Assembly: GCA_035259145.1 (NCBI GenBank) | Contig: DATFWQ010000346.1 | Span: forward strand, 1-19,624 | Origin: CF-161 sp035259145 | Lineage (GTDB): Bacteria > Chloroflexota > Dormibacteria > Dormibacterales > Dormibacteraceae | Direction: 5' to 3' | DNA length: 19,624 nucleotides | Shown: in pieces, positions 1-6,137 of the stretch | Numbering within the stretch: position 1 is the stretch's first letter | How the letters are laid out: each line of letters begins with the position of its first letter | Made by a program: the position numbers and the translations under genes | The notes under the pieces: model-generated | Database searches by the model: none | What the model was told of the DNA's origin: nothing | The model's input: only the letters and a program-made list of their open reading frames with translations

Positions 1-596
1 CCGCCGGGGTCGTGGTAGGGCGGCAGTGCCGCCCGCATCGCCGCTTCGATGGCGGCCATGTCGCCGGCCAGCGAGCGCGACGGCTGCACCGTGGCGCCGA
101 TCCGGATCATGATCGGCTTACCCCGCCATAGCTCATGCGTCCCCGCAAGGCCGGCCGCCACAACAGGCACGCCGTTGTCGCCTACAAAGTGCCCAACGCC
201 GCTGTGAAGCGGCTGCAGGACTCCCTCCATTGGGCCCACGCCACCCTCAGGGAAGATCGCAACCGCGCCGCCGCGCCGGAGCACGCCGGCCACGGCTTCG
301 GAGAGGTGGCGAAGCTGACCGCTTTCCACGGGAATGACTCCGCCCACGAACATCAGCACCCACCGCTTCCAGCGCCGGTTGTAGACGGCCGACCGTCTCC
401 CCAGGAAGTGCAAACGCGGACTGGGGGGCAGCCAGGCGAGCAGCAGAAACGGGTCGACCCAGCTCAAGTGGTTGCATGCCAGGAGGTAGGGACCTGCCGG
501 GAGCCCCTCCTCTCCCTCGAGGTGCACGCGGAAGACCAGCCCGAGGAGTAGCCGCAGAAGCGCTCGCGCGGCTCGGAAGCGAAGGGGAGCCCTCAC
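1..596 (-). CDS. PlsC-like 1-acylglycerol-3-phosphate acyltransferase (partial, 3' end beyond window)
   Basis: Lysophospholipid acyltransferase family, expected to transfer an acyl chain to a lysophosphatidate-type acceptor at the inner membrane face. About 198 residues are visible and the C-terminus lies beyond the left edge. The HX4D catalytic motif is at residues 43-48 (HLSWVD, preceded by Asn), the acceptor-binding motif GGVIPVES at 85-92 and FPEGG at 115-119. A hydrophobic, arginine-rich N-terminus (residues 1-25) could dock on the membrane. I chose the GTG at 596, with a weak AGGG upstream; an in-frame GTG at 617 is possible and lacks a Shine-Dalgarno. It lies 44 bases after the upstream MBL gene on the same strand, so it is probably the last visible gene of that operon. 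The family is clear; the exact acceptor (lysophosphatidate or another lysolipid) is not. Confidence 0.85.
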   Translation of the reverse strand, partial: MRAPLRFRAARALLRLLLGLVFRVHLEGEEGLPAGPYLLACNHLSWVDPFLLLAWLPPSPRLHFLGRRSAVYNRRWKRWVLMFVGGVIPVESGQLRHLSEAVAGVLRRGGAVAIFPEGGVGPMEGVLQPLHSGVGHFVGDNGVPVVAAGLAGTHELWRGKPIMIRIGATVQPSRSLAGDMAAIEAAMRAALPPYHDPG

Positions 597-640
597 CTTG
601 ACCCTGACACCAGCCACCGGCGGTGCTCGATTGGAGCGCC

Positions 641-1606
641 CTACAGGGCGAGGGCGAGCTGCTCGGTCTCCTGAAGGGGATGGGCGCGGACGCCCCGTCT
701 CCTCAGGTGCCTGGCAAAGTCGCTCGTAAAGCCGTGCACCGTGTAGACCTGGTCGGCACCGGAGCGCCGCACGACCTCGACCAGGTCGTCGAAGTCACAG
801 TGGTCCGAGAGGGGGAAGGCCAGGTCGGCTCCAAAAATGCGCCAGAAGCTGGGATCCAGCGCCCAGCCCGAGACCAGTGCAGTGCGGTATCGGCCAAGTG
901 CGCGGACGGCGTCCTTTCCGACAGGCGGGGCTATGACGACGCGGTCGCTGACCTGGCCATCGAGCTCGATCCAGTCGGGCAGCCCGATCCCGGCGGCTTC
1001 GTAGCCGCGGGCGGAGGGCACGCACCGCTCTTCCAGCGCGAAGCGGAGCCCGAAGGATGCCAGCGCGAGCATCAGCTCCTGCGCCTTTCCCAGGGCGTGG
1101 GCCAGCAGGACCGGAGTCACGCCTGCCGCCAGCGCGCGGTGGCACCAGTGCGCCACCTGCTCGGCGACGCAGTCCGGGTCAGGGAACCGGAAGTGAGGCC
1201 GGCCGTAAGTGCTCTCGATGACCACGACGTCTGCCAGTGGGATGGGTGTGTCCGGCTGGTTGCCGCCGTGACGGAGCTTGAGGTCACCGGTGTACAGGAG
1301 CCGGCAGCCACCATGCTCGAAGAGGATCTGCGCAGAGCCGAGCATGTGGCCGGCGTCGTAGAGAGAGACGCTGGCTTCACCAAGGGGGTGCCACTCACCG
1401 AGCGGGAGCAGGCGGACGCCTTTCGGGCGGCGCAGGCCAGGGAGCACGGCGTGTGTGCCTGCGGTCATCAAGGCGGTCCGGTGGCGGCGCGCGTGGTCAG
1501 TGTGGGCATGTGAGACGAAGGCGAGGTCGCGCACCGTCAGCGGGTCGAGCCAGAGGTCGTGCCCGACCAGCGAGATGCCTTTGTCCCACGTCACGTGCCG
1601 AGTCAT
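641..1606 (-). CDS. MBL-fold, beta-CASP-like exonuclease (ligase-associated exonuclease type)
   Basis: Predicted zinc-dependent nuclease of the metallo-beta-lactamase superfamily, COG1236-like, 321 residues. The metal ligands HAHTDH are at residues 33-38, His87 is in DAGHMLGSA, Asp108 is in TGDLKL, and a beta-CASP-like ESTYG is at 131-135. ALGKAQEL near 171-178, SDHCDF at 267-272 and a C-terminal TVHGF around 289-293 recall the short exonucleases found next to ATP-dependent DNA ligases. No ligase or Lhr helicase is visible here. The reading frame is open upstream to 1825, but homologous sequence starts only around MTRHVTWDKG, so I chose the ATG at 1606; the extension overlaps the epimerase gene. 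It sits 46 bases after that gene and 44 before the acyltransferase, all on one strand. DNA versus RNA as substrate is undecided. Confidence 0.85.
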   Translation of the reverse strand: MTRHVTWDKGISLVGHDLWLDPLTVRDLAFVSHAHTDHARRHRTALMTAGTHAVLPGLRRPKGVRLLPLGEWHPLGEASVSLYDAGHMLGSAQILFEHGGCRLLYTGDLKLRHGGNQPDTPIPLADVVVIESTYGRPHFRFPDPDCVAEQVAHWCHRALAAGVTPVLLAHALGKAQELMLALASFGLRFALEERCVPSARGYEAAGIGLPDWIELDGQVSDRVVIAPPVGKDAVRALGRYRTALVSGWALDPSFWRIFGADLAFPLSDHCDFDDLVEVVRRSGADQVYTVHGFTSDFARHLRRRGVRAHPLQETEQLALAL

Positions 1607-1652
1607 GCCCGGCGGTAGCGTAACTCGGTTTGCGGTGTCTCGCGGCAAAGCA

Positions 1653-2375
1653 TCAACTGTGGGCCGCCGCGAGCTGAAATCGGTCGTGCATCCCGAACAG
1701 GTGCGGCGGCACCTCGACGCCGATGGCCGCGTAGGCCTCGAACGGCACCCCGATGTCCGCCACCCAGACTTCACCGGCGTGAACCGGGCCGTCGCCCGCC
1801 AGCAGGCCGGGCTTGGGCAGGCCAAGGGTGACGGTCACCGTCGCCCTGACGCACGCTCCCGTCGCGAGCCCGCTGTCCGCATCGAGCCCGGACGGCACGT
1901 CCACCGACACGACCCGTCGGCCTGATACGTTGATGGCCTCGATCCACTCAGCGATGCGCCCCTCGGCCGGCCGCGAGAGTCCCGTGCCCAGGAGCGCATC
2001 GACCACCAGCTGCGCGCCGTTGAATTCTGGCTCGGGGGCGATCTCCACCCCAAGTGCGCGCAGCGCTCGCGCCTGTTCTGCCGCCGGCCCGGACAGCGCA
2101 GTCGTATCCAGGCATGCAAGGCCCGCCAGCCGGCCCCACCTGTGCAGGTGTCTGGCGGCCGCCAGTCCATCCCCCCCATTGTTGCCCCTGCCGCAGACGA
2201 CGTAAGCGCGATCGCGGCACTGCCGAGCCACCTGCCAGCCTGCGGCCTCCATCAGCCAGCTGACCGGGATCGCGAAACGCCGCGCCGTCAGCTGGTCGAC
2301 CTCGCGGACCTGGGCGCTACTCAGCGTCGGGATATTCGGCCGGTCGCTGGACGAGAAAGGCACAGTAGGGGTCAC
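1653..2375 (-). CDS. nnrE: NAD(P)H-hydrate epimerase (YjeF N-terminal domain only)
   Basis: Repairs damaged nicotinamide cofactor by epimerising (R)-NAD(P)HX to the S form, which a separate dehydratase then restores. At 240 residues it covers only the YjeF_N domain; the ADP-dependent dehydratase domain common in bacterial fusions is absent. GRGNNGGDG lies at residues 62-70, VVDALLGTG at 124-132 with the expected aspartate, and VDVPSGLDADSG at 158-169. The start used is GTG 2375, which overlaps the regulator gene by 59 bases. GTG 2363 is an alternative. Neither has a good Shine-Dalgarno, so translational coupling to the regulator is likely. Members often begin near the LSSAQVREVD segment, so some upstream residues may be non-native. 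Confidence 0.9.
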   Translation of the reverse strand: MTPTVPFSSSDRPNIPTLSSAQVREVDQLTARRFAIPVSWLMEAAGWQVARQCRDRAYVVCGRGNNGGDGLAAARHLHRWGRLAGLACLDTTALSGPAAEQARALRALGVEIAPEPEFNGAQLVVDALLGTGLSRPAEGRIAEWIEAINVSGRRVVSVDVPSGLDADSGLATGACVRATVTVTLGLPKPGLLAGDGPVHAGEVWVADIGVPFEAYAAIGVEVPPHLFGMHDRFQLAAAHS

Positions 2376-2967
2376 GACGGTGGATGGATGCCGCCTGTGA
2401 GACGGTGGCGTCCAGCAGCTTCACGAGAAGGTGCGGGGTGATCGTGCAGACCTGCGGGTACTTGAGGGCCGTGTTCCTGAACGGGCAGTTGTGGATGGTG
2501 ATCCGCACTCCTTCAGCCGTCTCTTCCTTCTCCGCCAGGGTACCCGCGCGCCCGATCCATTCGACGACGCGATCCAGCTTCTGATCGAAGCTCAGGCCCT
2601 TCATCTGCGCTTCGATCCCGCCTGCGTAGCGCTGGGCCACGCGCTCGAAGACAGCATCCACGAGCTCCGGGCCTCCCAGCTCGGTGACCTCGTTGAGGAT
2701 CATCGTCGCGAGCTGCCCATATCGCTTGGGGAAGGCCGCATCGGCCTTGTCGGTCAGGGAGAACATCAGCGACGGCCGCCCGCGCTTGCTCTTCACCGGC
2801 GCGCTCTGGACAAGGCCGTCGCGTTCGAGGTTCATCAGGTGCTGGCGGACGGCGTTCGGGGTGACTCCCAGCTGAGAAGAAATCGTCTCGGCGCTCGCCG
2901 CCTGCCTTCGGCGGAGGAGCTCCAGGACCTCCATCCTGGTGGATCGGCCGGCGATCAGAGAATGCAT
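2317..2967 (-). CDS. SufR/DeoR-like winged-helix transcriptional regulator with a cysteine cluster
   Basis: Probable DNA-binding repressor of the COG2345 (SufR-like) type, 216 residues. The winged helix-turn-helix covers about residues 10-73, with helices around EVLELLRRRQ and TPNAVRQHLMNLERDG and a wing at KRGRPSLMFSLT. The C-terminal half holds Cys161, Cys174 and Cys202 (C-x12-C-x27-C) where SufR relatives ligate an iron-sulfur cluster. Many relatives have a further Cys eight residues before the last one; here that position is Ser194. I chose the ATG at 2967 because the open frame to 3045 runs through the promoter region and adds only 26 non-conserved residues. It is divergent from a small gene at 3104, and a palindrome lies between them. 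Regulator family is well supported; the sensed signal and Suf function are inference, and no suf genes are in view. Confidence 0.8.
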   Translation of the reverse strand: MHSLIAGRSTRMEVLELLRRRQAASAETISSQLGVTPNAVRQHLMNLERDGLVQSAPVKSKRGRPSLMFSLTDKADAAFPKRYGQLATMILNEVTELGGPELVDAVFERVAQRYAGGIEAQMKGLSFDQKLDRVVEWIGRAGTLAEKEETAEGVRITIHNCPFRNTALKYPQVCTITPHLLVKLLDATVSQAASIHRRDPYCAFLVQRPAEYPDAE

Positions 2968-3021
2968 GTCCGGCGGGCCTGGCCGCGAGCTTAGCACAGC
3001 CACGGGACCAGTCTTGACAAC

Positions 3022-3047
3022 TTTTTTCAAGGATGTCCTTGACAAAA
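3022..3047. promoter_or_regulatory. Palindromic operator candidate between the divergent regulator and small gene
   Basis: The perfect core TCAAGGA-TG-TCCTTGA occupies 3027-3042. After one mismatch the arms continue as TTTT/AAAA, giving 11 of 13 complementary pairs over 26 bases. It overlaps the -35 box at 3039-3044, the position expected for a repressor site. Additional CTTG half-sites start at 3013 and 3049. Binding by the adjacent SufR-like protein is inferred from position only. Confidence 0.6.
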
Positions 3048-3066
3048 TCTTGGAAGCATATAGACT
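3039..3066 (+). promoter_or_regulatory. Sigma-70-type promoter of the small coiled-coil gene
   Basis: A consensus -35 TTGACA at 3039-3044 is followed after 16 bases by TAGACT at 3061-3066, which fits TAnnnT. A leader of roughly 30 bases would follow, with a Shine-Dalgarno AGAGGG at 3091-3096 placed 7 bases before the ATG at 3104. The local AT-rich stretch stands out against the GC-rich surroundings. Confidence 0.6.
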
Positions 3067-3103
3067 TCACCCTGTCCGCCAGGAAGTGCAAGAGGGTGAA
3101 GCA

Positions 3104-3412
3104 ATGATTCAGGAAGCCTGCGTGGCGATTGAAGACATCGAGGAGCGTGAGCGGCGGGCGCGTGAGGTCAAGTACAGCCGCCGGAACAGGATCCGCTACA
3201 TCGACCGGCTGTTGAACGAGCTGGAGATGCTGAACCTCGCCGAGCGGACGCAGGTACCGGAGCGGCTGGCAATGGAGCTGCACCGGCTGATGGCGGAGAG
3301 CGCCGTCGTCGAACTCGTCCAGCAGCCCAGGCCGGACAGCGTGACTGAGGCGATGGATGTCCTGTATGAGATCCAGGACAGCCTCATGCTCACCGAGGCG
3401 GACGACGACTAG
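3104..3412 (+). CDS. Small charged, probably coiled-coil protein of unknown function
   Basis: I do not recognise this 102-residue protein. It is soluble, strongly charged and mostly helical in appearance. A segment rich in Glu and Arg (residues about 8-50, including EDIEERERRAREVKYSRR and RLLNELEMLNLAE) resembles a coiled coil, and the C-terminus is acidic (EADDD). No cysteine cluster or catalytic motif is seen apart from a single Cys6. I chose ATG 3104 because it has the best ribosome binding site in the window (AGAGGG, 7 bases upstream) and lies downstream of a clear promoter; the frame is open back to 2939 but would run through that promoter. A regulator-type palindrome overlaps the -35 box, so expression is probably controlled by the divergent SufR-like gene. 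The transcription unit seems to end at the hairpin at 3421. Confidence 0.75.
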   Translation: MIQEACVAIEDIEERERRAREVKYSRRNRIRYIDRLLNELEMLNLAERTQVPERLAMELHRLMAESAVVELVQQPRPDSVTEAMDVLYEIQDSLMLTEADDD

Positions 3413-3420
3413 AAAGTAGC

Positions 3421-3442
3421 AGGGGGAGTCAGGCCTCCCCCT
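3421..3442. terminator. Hairpin between convergent genes, probable terminator
   Basis: A perfect 8-base-pair GC-rich stem, AGGGGGAG with CTCCCCCT, encloses a 6-base TCAGGC loop. It starts 9 bases after the stop of the small gene and lies between that gene and the convergent nitronate monooxygenase gene. No T tract follows on either strand, so it may be a weak or factor-assisted terminator. Confidence 0.5.
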
Positions 3443-3536
3443 CCGAACCCCTCCATGCTGGCGCAGATGGTAGCTGCCTTCCCACCGGAGGTGGTGACGG
3501 GCGGCGTCTGGCACCGTTTGGCTCCGTATGCTGCGG

Positions 3537-4529
3537 TTACTGTCGACCAGGCGTTACGAGACGGTCGGCCGTACCGAGCAGCAGCGCCTCGGCCTCGGCT
3601 GAGATCCGGCGTACAACGTCGCCGCACGGCTCGATGGAGTCGATGAGCCCCGCCGACTGGCCGAAGTTCAGCTCGCCCTGATCGGAGTCGTCTTCGCGCA
3701 CTGCGCGAATCATCGCTGCCGAGACTTCCGCTCGCCGCCTGCGCAGCTCGTGCTCTCGGCCGGCCCAGGCGGAGATCAAGCGGTTGCGCCGGACCCGGTC
3801 GAAGGCACCTGGCCAGGCAGTGGCCTTGGCAAGGTCCGGGATCTCGCTCAACTCGGTGTCATGGCCGTCACTCTCCACGATGGCTCGCTTGAACGACGGG
3901 GGCCACGGCGACTCATCGGTCGCCAGGAAGCGCGTTCCCATCAGCACACCGTTCGCCCCGAGCATCAAAGTCGCGGCAAGCTGAGCGCCCGTGGCCAGAC
4001 CGCCCGCTGCCACCACCGGGATCGGTGCCACAGCCCGGACGACCATGGGCACCAGGGCCATGGTCGCTACCGTGCCCACATGACCGCCGCCCTCAGTACC
4101 CTGGGCCACGATCAACTCGGCACCTGCCTCGGCGGCCCGCTTTGCCTCCTCCACGCCTGACACCATGTGCATCGTCCTCGCACCGGCTCCCTTGGCCCGC
4201 TCGAAGATCGGCGCGAGCTCCTGCTCAGGCCACGCCCAGGCGGTGGAAAGCACGGCCGGACTCTGGGCCAGCACCGTCGCGATCGAGTCGTCGTCCGACA
4301 GAAAGAGCAGCAGGTTGAGGCCGAACGGCCTGGAAGTGGAGGCCCGTACCTCCTCCACCTGAGAAGCAACTACGTCGGGCGGATAGCGCGTGACCCCCAG
4401 CACCCCCAGGCCGCCGGCCTCAGAGACAGCCGTGACCATGGCGGGCACGGTGGCTCCGCCTCCCATTCCGCCCATGACGACGGGGTGTTCGATGTCGAGT
4501 AGCCGGGTCAACCGGGTATGCAAGCTCAT
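3537..4529 (-). CDS. Nitronate monooxygenase family FMN-dependent enzyme
   Basis: Flavin-dependent TIM-barrel oxygenase of the 2-nitropropane dioxygenase/nitronate monooxygenase family, 330 residues, expected to oxidise alkyl nitronates such as propionate 3-nitronate. The N-terminal PVVMGGMGGGAT (about 16-27) fits the FMN-contacting start of the barrel. QGTEGGGHVG at 143-152 carries the candidate catalytic His150. VVAAGGLATG near 172-181 and MGTRFLATDES near 198-208 are the usual phosphate-binding loops. Its ATG overlaps the stop codon of the upstream recombinase by four bases (ATGA), so the two are probably translationally coupled even though the functions seem unrelated. Some relatives are enoyl reductases (FabK) or other flavoproteins; the GGGH motif favours monooxygenase activity, but substrate is unproven. 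Confidence 0.87.
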   Translation of the reverse strand: MSLHTRLTRLLDIEHPVVMGGMGGGATVPAMVTAVSEAGGLGVLGVTRYPPDVVASQVEEVRASTSRPFGLNLLLFLSDDDSIATVLAQSPAVLSTAWAWPEQELAPIFERAKGAGARTMHMVSGVEEAKRAAEAGAELIVAQGTEGGGHVGTVATMALVPMVVRAVAPIPVVAAGGLATGAQLAATLMLGANGVLMGTRFLATDESPWPPSFKRAIVESDGHDTELSEIPDLAKATAWPGAFDRVRRNRLISAWAGREHELRRRRAEVSAAMIRAVREDDSDQGELNFGQSAGLIDSIEPCGDVVRRISAEAEALLLGTADRLVTPGRQ

Positions 4530-5458
4530 CCGCCTTCCCTCCGCTTCCGGGCAAGGTAGTCCTGATACAGCCTGTACGCTTCCTGCTTGCGTGCGTCCAC
4601 GATTTTCGTGTACCCCTGCAGTGTGTTCAGGTTGGCGTGGCCCAGCACCTCCTGGACAAGCCGGACGTCACCACCGGTGACCTCGAGGAGGTTGGTGGCC
4701 GCGGTGTGCCTGGCAACATGCGGCGACTTGAACGACCACGCGCCCAGCTCCCGGCGCAGCCGCCGAACTATGTGACGGGCGCCGGCGGCCGTCAGGCGGC
4801 GCTCGTCACCAGGTCTCCGGGACCGGTCGTAGTTGACGAACAGCGCCATGCTGGCGTCCTCTCGCGACTGCAAGTAGTCGTCGATCGCATCCTTGGCGTC
4901 CGACGTGAGATAAACCGCGCGCTGCTTCGAGCCCTTGCCGGTAACAACCAGCCGGTTGCCCCGGCGGGGTACGTCGGTTCGGTCGAGCTGGAGCGCTTCA
5001 GAGATCCGGCACCCGGTGCTGATCAGGAAGTGCACCAGCGCCCGATCGCGCTTCGCCATCAGTGTCTCACCCGGCATGGATGCCAGCAGCCTGGCCAGTT
5101 CGTCCGCGGGCATCGGCTTGGGGAGCCGCTGCTCCACCTTCGGCAGCGTGACCGAGCTGGAAAGGTCGGTCGGCACGAGCTTCTCTCGCGCGAGCCAGCG
5201 CAGCCATGAGCGGACCGCGACCAGGGCGCGTGCTCGCGATGCCGGGCTCTTCAGGTGCAGCGCCAGATGCCGCTGGTAAGCGCGCAGATCGTCGTGGCGG
5301 AGGCCGGCCATGTCCAGACCGTGACCTCGGGCGGCGAGGAAGCCGCCGAGCTTGCGCAGCTCGCCCTGGTAGGCACGAACAGTGTTCTGGCTACGGTTGG
5401 CTTCCAGCTGGAGCCAGCTCAGATACTCGTCCGCGGCGGCCTGGAAGTGGAGTGCCAT
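4526..5458 (-). CDS. Tyrosine recombinase, XerC/XerD type
   Basis: Site-specific DNA recombinase of 310 residues, the usual size for XerC/D. The N-terminal SAM-like core-binding domain spans about residues 1-100 (FQAAADEYLSWLQLE, SQNTVRAYQGEL). The catalytic domain has Arg151 (STGCRISEAL), Lys175 (VTGKGSKQR), His247 and Arg250 (HVARH), His274 (LGHANL) and the nucleophile Tyr283 (QGYTK), so the full catalytic set is present. I chose ATG 5458; the frame continues to ATG 5518 and TTG- or ATG-type starts up to 5596, but those residues do not resemble family members and overlap the divergent gene. A housekeeping XerC-like role in chromosome dimer resolution is possible. I see no att sites, terminal repeats or cargo suggesting an integrative element. 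It overlaps the nitronate monooxygenase start by 4 bases. Confidence 0.88.
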   Translation of the reverse strand: MALHFQAAADEYLSWLQLEANRSQNTVRAYQGELRKLGGFLAARGHGLDMAGLRHDDLRAYQRHLALHLKSPASRARALVAVRSWLRWLAREKLVPTDLSSSVTLPKVEQRLPKPMPADELARLLASMPGETLMAKRDRALVHFLISTGCRISEALQLDRTDVPRRGNRLVVTGKGSKQRAVYLTSDAKDAIDDYLQSREDASMALFVNYDRSRRPGDERRLTAAGARHIVRRLRRELGAWSFKSPHVARHTAATNLLEVTGGDVRLVQEVLGHANLNTLQGYTKIVDARKQEAYRLYQDYLARKRREGG

Positions 5459-5516
5459 GTCGAGCCCTGCTTGGCTGGATTCTATGGGCTGGAACAATTG
5501 GCCTGGCTTTCGTAGC

Positions 5517-6059
5517 ATGGATGTCGTGCGCGTCTGGGCTTGGGGAGGCGCAGCGTTTAGCAGTGCGGCCCTTTCCTGTGTGCTGACGTGGGCCATCCTC
5601 AGCGCGACCCTGCCCAGCCCGTTGAGCGCGCCCCCTTCGAGCCCCGTGCTGGAGACCGTGGCTCCCTCTCAGCTGGCGGCAATGGGTGTTCGCCTGGAAT
5701 CGACGCTCCAGCCGTTCGAGCTCCCGGATAGCGTCACGTCTGTCGGCGTCCGCCTGCCGAGCACCGTGCTGCTCCGAAGAGACGCAGAATCCGTCGTGCG
5801 TCAGAGCAACGGTGGTGTGCAAGGAGTGGTAGAGAGCAGCCTGACGTATGCGACGGCCAACAACGTCGGGCCGAGTGCGCGCGGCACGACCATGGTGCAC
5901 AGGCTTGTCTGGGCCGTAGTGGGCACTCGCGCCGGCATCAGTACAACCAGCGGGCTGCTCCAGATGCTGTGGCTGGTGGACGCACGCAGCCAGCGCGTGC
6001 TCCTGGAGCTGGTGGTGCCTGCAGCGGCCCCGGGAGCAGGTGCTACGCCCGCCGGCTGA
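5517..6059 (+). CDS. Hypothetical protein with N-terminal membrane segment
   Basis: Not recognised. The 180-residue frame has strong GC at third codon positions, which supports it as coding. Residues about 5-35 are hydrophobic (AFSSAALSCVLTWAILSATL), giving a membrane anchor or uncleaved signal, followed by a Pro/Ser-rich stretch (PSPLSAPPSSP) typical of an exported linker. The rest appears soluble and extracytoplasmic, with a hydrophobic patch near the C-terminus (GLLQMLWLVDARSQRVLLEL) and an Ala/Pro/Gly-rich tail. The only Cys (residue about 21) sits in the hydrophobic stretch; a lipobox is not convincing. The ATG lies within a CATG palindrome that also offers an ATG on the other strand. 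No clear Shine-Dalgarno is visible. It is divergent from the recombinase and convergent with the LuxR-type regulator gene. Confidence 0.55.
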   Translation: MDVVRVWAWGGAAFSSAALSCVLTWAILSATLPSPLSAPPSSPVLETVAPSQLAAMGVRLESTLQPFELPDSVTSVGVRLPSTVLLRRDAESVVRQSNGGVQGVVESSLTYATANNVGPSARGTTMVHRLVWAVVGTRAGISTTSGLLQMLWLVDARSQRVLLELVVPAAAPGAGATPAG

Positions 6060-6137
6060 CCAGGGTGCTGTAAGCCGCGTCAGCCGCCGCTCGTCACCTA
6101 CAAGATTTAGAGCCGGTCGCCCTGCGCCTGGCGTGTC

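Noticed and set aside
623..1513. Plus-strand frame of 296 codons over the MBL exonuclease
   Set aside because: The minus strand holds full MBL motifs; the plus-strand product has no family features.
3014..3019. Another TTGACA as a second -35 box
   Set aside because: No TAnnnT sequence lies 16-18 bases downstream on the plus strand. It may simply be part of the repeated CTTGACAA half-site.
2968..3045. N-terminal extension of the SufR-like regulator
   Set aside because: The extra 26 codons run through the palindrome and divergent promoter and do not resemble the family; ATG 2967 fits better.
4526..5458. Integrative element boundary around the tyrosine recombinase
   Set aside because: No tRNA gene, direct repeats, phage or conjugation genes are visible; codon use resembles the neighbours.
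6060..6137. Terminator between the convergent membrane protein and LuxR-type genes
   Set aside because: No stem of more than a few bases and no T tract was found in these 78 bases.
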